From Pseudomonas benzenivorans (GTDB lineage Bacteria > Pseudomonadota > Gammaproteobacteria > Pseudomonadales > Pseudomonadaceae), in assembly GCF_033547155.1 (NCBI RefSeq), contig NZ_CP137892.1, positions 2,232,001 to 2,296,000 on the forward strand: 64,000 nucleotides of DNA, read 5' to 3'. Each line of letters starts with the position of its first letter. Within the stretch, counting starts at the first letter, position 1. Below, in pieces: positions 27,646-36,605 of the stretch. Position numbers and translations under genes: made by a program. Under the pieces are notes generated by a model. The model worked only from the letters and a program-made list of their open reading frames with translations, did no database searches and had not been told where the DNA came from.

Positions 27646-29280
27646 TTACAGCTTGAAGCGAGCCGCCAGGCCCTTGAGCTTGAGGCCCAGCTGGTGCAGA
27701 TTGCGCGCCGCCAGGTCGACCTGTTGGGTGCCGCCCACGTTGTCCTGGCTGGCCTGGCGTATGTTGGCCATGGCCGTGGCGATCTGATCCATGCCGACCA
27801 TCTGCTGCTGGCTGGTGGCGGCGATCTGCAGGGCCATCTCGCTGGATGCCTCGATGTTGCTGCTCAGGGCGCGGATCGCCTCGCCGCTCGACTGTGCCTG
27901 CTCGTAGCCGGTCTCCACCGTCTTGCCGCCCTGCTCGGCCAGCAGCACCGCCTTGGTCATGGCCTTCTGGATCTCGCCGAGGATGCCGCGCACCTGGGCG
28001 GTGGCCTGCTTGGACTGCTCGGCCAGCGCCTTGACCTCCTGGGCCACCACCGAGAAGCCCTTGCCCGCCTCGCCGGCCTTCATCGCCTCGATCGAGGCGT
28101 TGACCCCCAGCAGGTTGGACTGCTCGGCCAGGTCGCCCACCGAGGCGACGATCTCGCCGATGGTCTGGCTCTGCTCGCCCAGGCGCATGATGCTCTCGGC
28201 CACCGCCTGCATCTGCTCGCGGATCTGCTCCATGCCCTTGAGCGCCTCCTCCACGGCCTGACGGCCGCTGAGCGCCACCTGGCGGGTGCGCTCGGTGCTC
28301 TCGGTCACCGACTGCGACTTGCTGCCGGCCAGCACCGCGGTCTGCTTGACCTCCTCGACCGTGGTGACGATCTCGCTGATCGCGGTGGCAGTCTCCTGGG
28401 TGCTGGTGGCCACCTGGCTGGTGGCCGCGAGTATCTCCTCGCTGGAAGAGGCCAGCACGCCGATGCCCTCGTTCATCTCCTGAACCAGCTCGCGCAGGTA
28501 CTGGCTCATGTCGACGAAGGCCTGGGACAGGCGCCCGACCTCATCCTGACGGGTGCTGGTGGTTATTTCCTTGGGAATCTCGCCGCGCCCTATGCGCTCG
28601 GCCCAAGCGGTCAGGCGCGCCAGGGGCTGAGCGATATGCCGGCTCAGCAGCCAGGCCAGGACGGCGCTCAGGCCGACCAGCAGAAGGCTCAGGCGGAACA
28701 CCCGCTCGCGCTGCGCCTCCAGGAACTGGCGCGAGCGCTCCTGGGCCGCGGCGACGCGCCGGTCGGTGAGCCTGGACATCTGCAGGCCGAGCTCATGAAT
28801 CCGGTTCATGCGCTCGAGCTGCGGCCCCTTGCTCAGTTGCCGTGCCGCCTCGAAGTCGCCGCCGCGGATCAGCTCCAGCTGTCGCGCCCGGCTCTGCGCC
28901 AGGACCGCCCGCACCGCCAGCATTTCCTCGAGCGCCTCAGCGAACTCCTGATCCTCACCCGCTGCTTCGCGCAAGCGACTGGCCAGGCGGTCGTTCTCCA
29001 GGGTGCGCCGGCGGATACCGTCCTCGATGCCAGGCAGGTCCGCCCGATCCTCTTCGTTGATCACCTGCAGCATGTCGGTGCGCTGGGCCGCGATATTCAA
29101 GCGCAGATCCTTGACATCGGCGAGGCGCGAATAGTGTTGTTTGAACTGCTGCGACTCGCTCTCCTGGAGGTTGGCGAAACGCTCCAGGCTGCCGAACAGC
29201 AGAAAGCCAAAGCCGGCGATCAGCGCGGTGAAGGCGGCGATCAGCTTACTGCCGATACCCAGTTTGAAGACTCTGCTCAT
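27646..29280 (-). CDS. methyl-accepting receptor with one HAMP unit (Wsp-like MCP)
   Basis: The 544-residue receptor has TM1 (about 10-31), a periplasmic helical sensor (about 32-192), TM2 (about 195-213), a single HAMP (215-262) and the 276-residue signalling domain from EMNEGIGVLA on. I start at the ATG at 29280 (MSRVFKLG) because GGAGG lies 5 bases upstream; an ATG at 29292 would contain that site. It is the first of three tandem receptors, 17 bases after the second CheW gene, and the most diverged of the three. It is the closest in length to a standard WspA receptor (about 540 residues). The end GLAARFKL lacks a tether pentapeptide. Confidence 0.92.
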   Translation of the reverse strand: MSRVFKLGIGSKLIAAFTALIAGFGFLLFGSLERFANLQESESQQFKQHYSRLADVKDLRLNIAAQRTDMLQVINEEDRADLPGIEDGIRRRTLENDRLASRLREAAGEDQEFAEALEEMLAVRAVLAQSRARQLELIRGGDFEAARQLSKGPQLERMNRIHELGLQMSRLTDRRVAAAQERSRQFLEAQRERVFRLSLLLVGLSAVLAWLLSRHIAQPLARLTAWAERIGRGEIPKEITTSTRQDEVGRLSQAFVDMSQYLRELVQEMNEGIGVLASSSEEILAATSQVATSTQETATAISEIVTTVEEVKQTAVLAGSKSQSVTESTERTRQVALSGRQAVEEALKGMEQIREQMQAVAESIMRLGEQSQTIGEIVASVGDLAEQSNLLGVNASIEAMKAGEAGKGFSVVAQEVKALAEQSKQATAQVRGILGEIQKAMTKAVLLAEQGGKTVETGYEQAQSSGEAIRALSSNIEASSEMALQIAATSQQQMVGMDQIATAMANIRQASQDNVGGTQQVDLAARNLHQLGLKLKGLAARFKL

Positions 29281-29297
29281 AGCACCCTCCATTGCTA

Positions 29298-29906
29298 TCA
29301 ATCCTCGTCCCTTACCCGCAAGTTGGGGGCCCCGAGCAGCCGCTCGCCGTCCAGTACCGTCCACTGCTCGGCGGTCACCCCCAGCAGATAGGCGGCGCGC
29401 ACCCCGGAAAGGTTGGCCAGCTCGCCCTGCAGCGCGTCGCGGCGAAGCTGCGCGATCCCCAGGACCCGATCGATCAGCAGGCCGAACTCCATGTCTGCGC
29501 TGCGCAATATCACCACGAAGTTCTTGTCGGACAGGCCGCTGATCGGCAGCTCGAACAGCACCCGCAAGTCCAGCAGCGAGACGATGTGACCGCGCACGTT
29601 GACGATACCCAGCACGTAGGGTGGTGTACCCGGCAGCGGGGTGTACTGGCTTAGCGGCAGCACCTCGGCGACGTGCTCACTGCCGATGGCGTACTGCTCG
29701 CCGCTGATGCTGAAGGACAGCACCTCCAGCCAGTCTTCGGCCTGTTCCTCCACCTCGACCGTGGCCCAGCGGCGACTGCGCTCGCGCAGGCGCTCGTCAC
29801 GCTCCACGACGTCAACGGCGAAGCCGGCGGCCAGGCGCCGCTCGAACTGTTCCAGGCGCTGGCGAATCTGCGCCCAGCGTGGATCTTCCGTCATAGGCTC
29901 GGACAT
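29298..29906 (-). CDS. CheW-like coupling protein with N-terminal helix (WspD-like)
   Basis: The 202-residue protein has a charged helical N-terminal extension (about 1-55) and a CheW SH3-like domain (about 58-195) with YAIGSEHVAEVLPL, GTPPYVLGIVNVRGHIVSLL and FGLLIDRVLGIA. It should bridge receptors and the CheA-like kinase. I start at the ATG at 29906 with GGAGG ten bases upstream; the alternative at 29894 has no ribosome site, and the frame running further upstream is a shadow of the cheR gene. It overlaps the end of the cheR-like gene by 16 bases. Two CheW genes flanking a CheR gene is the Wsp arrangement (wspB-wspC-wspD). Confidence 0.9.
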   Translation of the reverse strand: MSEPMTEDPRWAQIRQRLEQFERRLAAGFAVDVVERDERLRERSRRWATVEVEEQAEDWLEVLSFSISGEQYAIGSEHVAEVLPLSQYTPLPGTPPYVLGIVNVRGHIVSLLDLRVLFELPISGLSDKNFVVILRSADMEFGLLIDRVLGIAQLRRDALQGELANLSGVRAAYLLGVTAEQWTVLDGERLLGAPNLRVRDED

Positions 29907-31444
29907 CGGCTCGGTTCCTCCAGTAATTGCTCGCACAGGCGCAGCAGTTGTCCGCAGCTCAGGCCGTCGCCCTCGGGCACCAGGGCCTCGGCGTCCTGCG
30001 CCAGGAGCAGGCGTCTGCACACCTGCAGGGCCTTGTCGGCGGCGCGGCGCTGGCCATCGCTGCGCAGCAGGCGGGCCCTCAGGAAGTAGCCGAGGATGAA
30101 CTCCGGATCCAGGTACAGCGCCTTCTGCACCGCCGTCTGTGCCAAGCGCAAGTCGCCGTTCTGCTGGGCCAGCATCGCCGCCAGCCAATGCGCCGCCGGC
30201 GCGGCGGGCTCCAGGGCGAGCGCCCGTTGCAGCCATTCTTGCGCCGGCTCGAAGCGCTGCTGATCGGCCCAGCTGCGCGCCATGGCCAGACTGGCCCGTT
30301 GCTGCTGGGTCCGGCTCAGGCCGGTGCAGCCCAGATAGATCTGCAAGGCCGCGCGCAGCTGCTCCTGTTCGCCTCTGGCCTGGGCCTGGGTGACCTGCAG
30401 CCAGTGCCGCTCTCGCGTGGCCTCGGCGCTCTCGTCGGCGGCCGCAGCAGAAGGGGCGCAGACCGCTGGCGGCAGGCTCGGGCGCAGCGCCGCTGGCTGA
30501 GGGGCGAGCGGCACGGCGGGGCTGGCCTGGGGTAATGGCGCGACCACTACGAGCGCCCGTGGCGGCGTCGGGTCGTCGGCCCACGGGGGCTGCCGCGCCG
30601 CCGAGGCCAGTGCATAGTTGCAACCGGCCCAGCGGCCGTTAAGCCCCGCTTGGGTCGCCAGTCCGGCCTCGACCGCACTCAGCAGCAAGACTCCGTCGAC
30701 GCTCAGGCTGGCCAGCAGGCGCCGTAGCGCTGCCAGCGCCCGGGCGCTGGAGAAGTACATCAGCACGTTGCGGCAGAGAATCAGGTCGGCGTTCGCCAGG
30801 GCCGGTGGCTGGCGGCCATCGGCGAGGTTGTAGCGGACGAAACGGATGCGCCCGCGCCAGGCCGGACGCACCCGCCACAACTGCCCCTCGGCCTGGAAAT
30901 AGTGGCGGCGAAACGCCTCCTCGCTGCTGCGGAAGGCATTGCGCCCGTAGAGCCCCTGCTCCGCCCGGGCGAGAAAGCCGTCATTGATGTCGCTGGCAAT
31001 CAGCTCCAGCGTCCACTGGGAGCGCTCCTGGCCAAGCAACTCGTCGATCAGGAACAGCAGGCCGTAGGCTTCCTCGCCGGTGCAGCAGCCCGCGCTCCAC
31101 AGGCGCAGGGTCAGCCTGCCCTCCCGTCGGCGGCGGGCCAGAAGCGGCGCCAGGTGATTGCCGGCGAGCCAGTCGAACGCCTCGAGGTCGCGGCGAAAGT
31201 AGGTTTCCCCCACGGTGAAGGCGGCAACCAGCGACTGCACCAGTTCGGCGTTCCAGTCGGCGAACGCCAAGGTCTGCAGCCAGGCGTCGAAGTCCTTCAC
31301 CTCTTGCTCCAGGGCGAGCAACTGCAGGCGGCGCAGCAGGTCATCGCGCCGCACGCCGGAAAAGTCCATGCCCAGATGCTGCAGGACCTTGTGGCTCAGC
31401 GTCGCCAGCAGAGGCGCTGAGCCGCTCGCCTCACTCCGCGACAT
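29891..31444 (-). CDS. CheR-type receptor methyltransferase with TPR tail (WspC-like)
   Basis: The 517-residue protein has an N-terminal helical domain (about 10-75), TVGETYFRRD (77-86) and a SAM-binding methyltransferase core (about 90-275) with RLWSAGCCTGEEAYGL (114-129) and LILCRNVLMYF. A low-complexity Pro/Ala linker (about 285-345) leads to two to three TPR repeats (about 350-480). It methylates receptor glutamates using S-adenosylmethionine. The TPR tail probably docks it to receptors or CheW, which fits the lack of tether pentapeptides on the three receptors. It overlaps both flanking cheW genes, by 14 and 16 bases, so the three are translationally coupled. Confidence 0.92.
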   Translation of the reverse strand: MSRSEASGSAPLLATLSHKVLQHLGMDFSGVRRDDLLRRLQLLALEQEVKDFDAWLQTLAFADWNAELVQSLVAAFTVGETYFRRDLEAFDWLAGNHLAPLLARRRREGRLTLRLWSAGCCTGEEAYGLLFLIDELLGQERSQWTLELIASDINDGFLARAEQGLYGRNAFRSSEEAFRRHYFQAEGQLWRVRPAWRGRIRFVRYNLADGRQPPALANADLILCRNVLMYFSSARALAALRRLLASLSVDGVLLLSAVEAGLATQAGLNGRWAGCNYALASAARQPPWADDPTPPRALVVVAPLPQASPAVPLAPQPAALRPSLPPAVCAPSAAAADESAEATRERHWLQVTQAQARGEQEQLRAALQIYLGCTGLSRTQQQRASLAMARSWADQQRFEPAQEWLQRALALEPAAPAAHWLAAMLAQQNGDLRLAQTAVQKALYLDPEFILGYFLRARLLRSDGQRRAADKALQVCRRLLLAQDAEALVPEGDGLSCGQLLRLCEQLLEEPSRCPSL

Positions 31445-31910
31445 CTAGGCGTTCCTCCCGGTCGGCGAGCAGCTCCGTCAGCAACGCTTCGTCGGCATCG
31501 TTGAGCAGTTGCTCGACGTCCTGGATCAGCAGCAGCCCTTCGTCGCTGCGCACCACGCCGCGCAGTAGGCTGGAGGGCACCCGCGGGTCCGGCGCCGCAG
31601 TGAAGTCCGCCGCGGCGAAGTCGCGCACGGCCTCTACCCGCTCGACCGGCAGCAACAGCTCGCGCTTGCTGCCGGTCAGCCAGACGAAGGGTTGCCAGAG
31701 GCTGAGGGGGGGGGCGGTCCAGCCGAAGCGCCGGGCCAGATCCACCACGGGCAGCAGCTGGCCGCGCACGTTCGCCAGTCCCCGGATCGTCGCCGGTGCA
31801 CCCGGCAAGGGGCTGACGTGCAACGCCGGCAGCACCCGAACCACCTGTTCGAGGGCGATTGCCAAGTGTTGGCCCGCCAAGTCGAACGGCAACACCTGAT
31901 ATCTGTCCAT
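31431..31910 (-). CDS. CheW-like coupling protein (WspB-like)
   Basis: The 159-residue stand-alone CheW domain has VLPFDLAGQHLAIALEQVV, GAPATIRGLANVRGQLLPVV and a C-terminal acidic tail. It is the first gene of the nine-gene chemosensory operon and probably couples the receptors to the CheA-like kinase in parallel with the second CheW. It starts 97 bases after the opmB stop. The upstream gap contains TTGACA on the minus strand (32003-31998) but no convincing -10 at the right distance, so an own promoter is not proven and read-through from the mux operon is possible. Confidence 0.9.
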   Translation of the reverse strand: MDRYQVLPFDLAGQHLAIALEQVVRVLPALHVSPLPGAPATIRGLANVRGQLLPVVDLARRFGWTAPPLSLWQPFVWLTGSKRELLLPVERVEAVRDFAAADFTAAPDPRVPSSLLRGVVRSDEGLLLIQDVEQLLNDADEALLTELLADREERLDVAE

Positions 31911-32007
31911 AGCCGCGTCCCTGCCAATGTGCCATTGCTCAGTCTGTACCCTAGCTCAAGGATATCCGGCGTCCAGCCGCCTGGAGCAGGCAAGCGATGT
32001 CAAAGTG

Positions 32008-33501
32008 CTATCTTTCTCCGAGACTAGCACGGGCCTCTTCTGTCTTGGAAGCGGTAGCCGCCTGCCAACCACCGCCCAAGGCGGCGATCAGCTGCACGCT
32101 GGCGGTCAGGCGGCTGCCGAGCAGGGTCAGGCTGCTGCGCTCGTTGTTCAGCGCGGTGGCTTGTACGTTGACCACGCTGTTGAAGTCGACGGTGCCGGCC
32201 CGGTACTGGTTCTCGAGCAGCCTCAACGACTCGCGCGCCGCCTCCAGGGCCTGCTGTTGGACCTGCGCCTCCTGCTCCTGCACGCGCAGTTGCACCAGCC
32301 GGTCCTCGACCTCGCGAAAGCTGTCGAGCACCACCTGACGGTACTCGGCCACCGTCTGCTCATAGGCCGCCTCGCTGCGCTGGAGCTCGGCACGGCGCGC
32401 CCCTCCGTCGAACAGGGTCAGTGCCAGGTTCGGGCCGATCGACCAGAAGCGGTTCGGCAGGCTGACCCAGTCGGCGAAGCTGCTGCCCCGGTAGCCGCCG
32501 CTGGCCGACAGCCTCAGGTCCGGGTACCAGGCGGCCTCGGCCACGCCGATCTGGGCGTTGGCGGCCATCACCCGGCGCTCGGCGGCGGCCACATCCGGGC
32601 GCCGCTCCAGCAGTTGCGAAGGCAGTGCCACGGGTATCTGCGGCAGCAGCGGCAGCGCGTCACGGGGGGCGATGCCCAGCTCGCTGGGCGACACTCCGAC
32701 CAACACGGCGATGGCGTGCTCCAGCTGGGCGCGCTGCCAGCGCAGGTCGATGGCCTGGGCCTCGGTACTCTTGAGCTGGGTGCGCGCCTGGCTGACGTCC
32801 GACCTGGGGACTATGCCTGCGTTGTACTGGTTCTCGGTAAGCCTCAGGGATCGGGCGTAGGCCGCGACCGTGGCCTCCAGCAGACGCCGCTGCTCATCCA
32901 GCACCCGCAGTTGCAGGTAGGTCTGCACCAGCTCGGCCTGCAGGCTGAGGCGTAGTGCGGCGAGATCGGCCGCACTGGCCTCGAAGTCGGCCTGGCTGGA
33001 CTCCAGGGCGCGGCGCAGCTTGCCCCAGACATCCAGTTCCCAGGCGGCATTCAGGCTGAGGTCGTAATTCTTGGAGATACTGGCCGTATTGGCCCCGCCG
33101 ACGCTGAAGCCGTCCGCTGTGCTCAGGGTGCTGTCGCCGCCGCCCTGCCCCGCCCGGGTCACCCCGGCGCTGCTCGACAGGCTCGGATAGAAGGCCGCCC
33201 GGGCGCCGCGCACCAAGGCGCGGGCCTGGCGGTACTGGGCCGCCGCGGCGGCCAGGTTGTGGTTGGACAGGTTTAGACGCTCGACCAGGGCGTTCAACTC
33301 GGCGTCGCCATAGAGCGTCCACCAGGCTCCGCGCTCCAGGGCGTCACCGGGGGCGGCCAGGGTCCAGCCCTCTATCTGCTTGAACTGCACCGGGGTGGCC
33401 AGTTCGGGCCGTCGGTAATCCGGGCCGATGGCGCAGCCGGCCAGCAGCAGGCTCAGGGCGATCAGGCCCAGGGGGCGTGGGATGGACGTCACAGCTCTCA
33501 T
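32008..33501 (-). CDS. opmB: OpmB, outer-membrane channel of the MuxABC pump
   Basis: The 497-residue outer-membrane factor of the OprM family ends the mux operon. The start at 33501 overlaps the muxC stop (ATGA) and gives a lipoprotein signal with the lipobox LAGC at Cys23 and the family hallmark AIGPDYRRPEL. A longer frame running back into muxC is a shadow. Two OEP repeats follow (about 70-265 and 285-480), with WELDVWGKLRR and LLERRPDVAAAERRVMAANA. Its trimer forms the outer-membrane duct for the MuxBC inner-membrane pair. Length matches P. aeruginosa OpmB (about 498). Confidence 0.92.
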   Translation of the reverse strand: MRAVTSIPRPLGLIALSLLLAGCAIGPDYRRPELATPVQFKQIEGWTLAAPGDALERGAWWTLYGDAELNALVERLNLSNHNLAAAAAQYRQARALVRGARAAFYPSLSSSAGVTRAGQGGGDSTLSTADGFSVGGANTASISKNYDLSLNAAWELDVWGKLRRALESSQADFEASAADLAALRLSLQAELVQTYLQLRVLDEQRRLLEATVAAYARSLRLTENQYNAGIVPRSDVSQARTQLKSTEAQAIDLRWQRAQLEHAIAVLVGVSPSELGIAPRDALPLLPQIPVALPSQLLERRPDVAAAERRVMAANAQIGVAEAAWYPDLRLSASGGYRGSSFADWVSLPNRFWSIGPNLALTLFDGGARRAELQRSEAAYEQTVAEYRQVVLDSFREVEDRLVQLRVQEQEAQVQQQALEAARESLRLLENQYRAGTVDFNSVVNVQATALNNERSSLTLLGSRLTASVQLIAALGGGWQAATASKTEEARASLGER

Positions 33502-36500
33502 AGCGGGGTTTCCAGGGCGGCATCGCTGCGCACGCCGCGCCAGCGGTTGACCCGGTGGCGCAGGCGGTCGAAGTAGAGGTAGACCACGGGGGTGGTGTAG
33601 AGGGTCAGCAGCTGGCTGAGGATCAACCCGCCGACGATGGTGATACCCAGCGGCTGGCGCATTTCCGCGCCTTCGGCGCTGCTCAGCATCAGCGGCAAGG
33701 CGCCGAGCAGTGCCGCCAGGGTGGTCATCATGATCGGCCGGAAGCGCAGCAGGCAGGCGCGGCGGATCGACTCCTCCGGGCTGAGCCGTTCGCTGCGCTC
33801 GAGCTGCAGGGCCAGGTCGATCATCAGGATGGCGTTCTTCTTGACGATGCCGATCAGCAGGAACAGCCCGAGTAGCGAGATCAGGCTGAATTCGGTGTCC
33901 AGCAGCTGCAGGGCGAGCAAGGCGCCGACCCCGGCCGAGGGCAGGGTCGAAAGGATGGTCAGCGGGTGGATGTAGCTCTCGTAGAGCACCCCCAGGACGA
34001 TATAGACCACCCCCAACGCCAGCAGGATCATCCACGGCTGGTTCTGCTGGGCCTGCTGGAAGGCCGCACCGGTGCCACCCAGGGTGCCCTGCACCTCGCT
34101 CGGTAGGCCGAGGCGCGCCACCGCCCGCTCGATCGCCTGGGTGGCCTGTTCCAGGCTGACACCCTCGGCCAGGGAGAAACCGATGTTCTCCGCGGCGAAC
34201 TGGCCCTGGTGGTTGACCCTGTCCTCCTCGATGCTGCGCTCCCAGCTGGCGAAGCTCGACAACGGCACCCGCGCGCCGTCCTCGGCGATCAGCTGGATCT
34301 GCTCCAGGGCTTCGGGGTGCTGGGCATACTGCGGGTTGATCTCCAGCACTACGCTGTACTGGTTGAGGCTGGCATAGATGGTCGACACCTGGCGCTGGCT
34401 GAAGGCGTTGTTGAGCACCGCGGTGATCATGGCCATGTCCACCCCCAGGCGCTGGGCCCGTTCGCGGTCGACCAGCAGGCGGATCTGCTGGGCGCCCTCG
34501 CTTTCCTGGGCGTCGATGTCGGTCAGCTCGGGTAGGGCGCGCAGGGCCTCGCGCACCTTGGGCAGCCACTGGCGCAGCAGCCCGAGGTCGCCGGACAGCA
34601 GCAGGTATTCGTTCTCCGAGCTGCGCCCTTCGCGTCCGCCGATATGCAGGTCCTGATCGGGCATCAGGAACAACCGCCCGCCCGGGACCTTGGGCAGATT
34701 CTTGCGCAGGCGGCTGATCACCTGCTGGGCGCTCGCCCGGCGTTCGTTCATGGGTTTCAGGCGCACGATCATGAAGGCGTTGTTGATCCCGCCGCTGCCG
34801 CCGATGAAGCCGGCCACGCTGTCCACCGCCGGGTCGGCCAGCACCGCGCGGCGGTAGCTTTCCATCTTCGGCTGCATGACCTGAAACGACAGGCCATCGT
34901 CGCCGCGGATGAAGCCGATCAGCTGGCCGGTGTCCTGCTGTGGCAGGAAGGTCTTGGGCACGCTGACGAACAGGAAGACGTTCAGGGCGATGGTCGCCAA
35001 CAGGCCGATCAGCATCAGCAGCGAGTGGCGCAGGGCCCAGTCCAGACTGCGCCGGTAGGCTTCCAGCACCCGCCTCTGCAGCCGTGCGCCCAGGCGCTGT
35101 AGCCCGCTGCCACGCGACGCGGCGCTCTCGGCCCGCAGCCAGCGGGCGCAGAGCATGGGCGTCAGGCTCAGCGACACCAGCAGGGAGATGAGGATGGCCA
35201 CCGCCAGGGTGATGGAGAACTCGCGAAACAGCCGCTCAACGATACCGCCCATGAACAGGATGGAGACGAACACCGCTACCAGCGACAGGTTCATCGCCAG
35301 CAGGGTGAAGCCGACCTCGCGGGTGCCCTTGAAGGCCGCCGCGAGCGGCGGGTCGCCGGCCTCGATATGCCGGGCGATGTTCTCCAGCACGACGATGGCG
35401 TCGTCCACCACCAGGCCGGTGGCGATGATCAGGGCCATCAGCGACAGGTTGTTCAGGGAGAAGTCCAGCAGGTACATGATCGCGAAGGTGCCGACCAGCG
35501 ACACCGGCACCGCCAGGGCCGGGATCAGCGCCGCGCGCCAGCGGCCGAGGAAGGCCAGCACCACCAGGATGACCAGGGCCACGGCGATCAGCAGGGTGCG
35601 TTCGGCCTCGTGCAGGGTGGCGCGGATCACCGGCGAGCGGTCCATGGCCACCTGCAGGTCGACGCTGGCCGGGATCACCGCGCGCAACGCCGGCAGCTGT
35701 TCGCGGATGCCGGCGATGGTCTCGATGATATTCGCCCCGCTCTGCCGGTTGATCACCATCAGCACGGCGCTGCTGTCGTTGTAGAAGCCGCTGTTGTAAC
35801 GGTCCTCCACCGCGTCGCTGACCGTCGCCACATCGCCCAGGCGCACCGCTGCACCGTCCTGGTAGCGGATCAGCAGCGGCAGGTAGTCGGCGGCCCGCTC
35901 CAGCTGGTCGCTGGCCTGCACCTGCCAGTGGCGCTCGGCGTCCTCCACCGCGCCCTTGGGCCGCTGCACGTTGGCCGCGGCGATGGCCTGGCGCACCTCG
36001 TCCAGGGCGATGCCGTACTGGTCGAGCAGGCGCGGTTCCAGGGCCACCCGCACCGCCGGCAGGGAGCTGCCGCCGATCGACACCTCGCCCACACCGCTCA
36101 CCTGGGCCAGCTTCTGCGCCAGGATGGTGGAGGCGACGTCGTACAACTGGCCCTTGTCCAGCACCTCGCTGGTCAGCGACAGCACCATGATCGGCGCCTG
36201 CGCCGGATTGACCTTGCGATAGCTGGGCAGCGAGCGCATGCCGCTGGGCAGCAGCTCGCGGGCGGCATTGATCGCCGCCTGCACCTCGCGGGCGGCGGCG
36301 TTGATGTCCCGGTCTAGCTCGAACTGGATCATGATCCGCGTGCTGCCCTGGCTGCTGCGGCTGTTCATCTGGCTGATGCCGGCGATGGTGCCCAGCGAAC
36401 GCTCCAGTGGCGTGGCCACGCTGGAGGCCATGATCTGTGGGCTGGCACCGGGCAGGCTGGCCTGCACCGTGATGGTCGGAAAATCCATCTGCGGCAGCGG

Positions 36501-36605
36501 CGCCACGGCCAGCAGGCCGAAGCTGACGCCGCCGAGCAGGAGGATCGCCAGACTCAGCAGCAGGGTCGCCACCGGCCGGCGGATAAAGGGCGCGGACAGG
36601 TTCAT
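33498..36605 (-). CDS. muxC: MuxC, RND transporter subunit (MdtC type)
   Basis: The 1035-residue HAE1-type RND protein starts [20 protein letters not shown]; the ATG at 36605 overlaps the muxB stop by 4 bases. A much longer upstream frame is a shadow of muxB. Twelve transmembrane helices and two periplasmic loops are as expected, with the TM4 Asp pair in [20 protein letters not shown]. In MdtABC/MuxABC systems two different RND subunits, B and C, assemble as a heterotrimer with one MFP; the B subunits are thought to carry the proton relay and the C subunit the substrate path. Substrates in P. aeruginosa include novobiocin, aztreonam and macrolides. Confidence 0.93.
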   Translation of the reverse strand: MNLSAPFIRRPVATLLLSLAILLLGGVSFGLLAVAPLPQMDFPTITVQASLPGASPQIMASSVATPLERSLGTIAGISQMNSRSSQGSTRIMIQFELDRDINAAAREVQAAINAARELLPSGMRSLPSYRKVNPAQAPIMVLSLTSEVLDKGQLYDVASTILAQKLAQVSGVGEVSIGGSSLPAVRVALEPRLLDQYGIALDEVRQAIAAANVQRPKGAVEDAERHWQVQASDQLERAADYLPLLIRYQDGAAVRLGDVATVSDAVEDRYNSGFYNDSSAVLMVINRQSGANIIETIAGIREQLPALRAVIPASVDLQVAMDRSPVIRATLHEAERTLLIAVALVILVVLAFLGRWRAALIPALAVPVSLVGTFAIMYLLDFSLNNLSLMALIIATGLVVDDAIVVLENIARHIEAGDPPLAAAFKGTREVGFTLLAMNLSLVAVFVSILFMGGIVERLFREFSITLAVAILISLLVSLSLTPMLCARWLRAESAASRGSGLQRLGARLQRRVLEAYRRSLDWALRHSLLMLIGLLATIALNVFLFVSVPKTFLPQQDTGQLIGFIRGDDGLSFQVMQPKMESYRRAVLADPAVDSVAGFIGGSGGINNAFMIVRLKPMNERRASAQQVISRLRKNLPKVPGGRLFLMPDQDLHIGGREGRSSENEYLLLSGDLGLLRQWLPKVREALRALPELTDIDAQESEGAQQIRLLVDRERAQRLGVDMAMITAVLNNAFSQRQVSTIYASLNQYSVVLEINPQYAQHPEALEQIQLIAEDGARVPLSSFASWERSIEEDRVNHQGQFAAENIGFSLAEGVSLEQATQAIERAVARLGLPSEVQGTLGGTGAAFQQAQQNQPWMILLALGVVYIVLGVLYESYIHPLTILSTLPSAGVGALLALQLLDTEFSLISLLGLFLLIGIVKKNAILMIDLALQLERSERLSPEESIRRACLLRFRPIMMTTLAALLGALPLMLSSAEGAEMRQPLGITIVGGLILSQLLTLYTTPVVYLYFDRLRHRVNRWRGVRSDAALETPL

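Noticed and set aside
23899-29280. canonical swimming-chemotaxis cluster
   Set aside because: No cheY, cheZ, flagellar or parC-like genes are present, and the gene set matches Wsp-type cyclic-di-GMP signalling instead.
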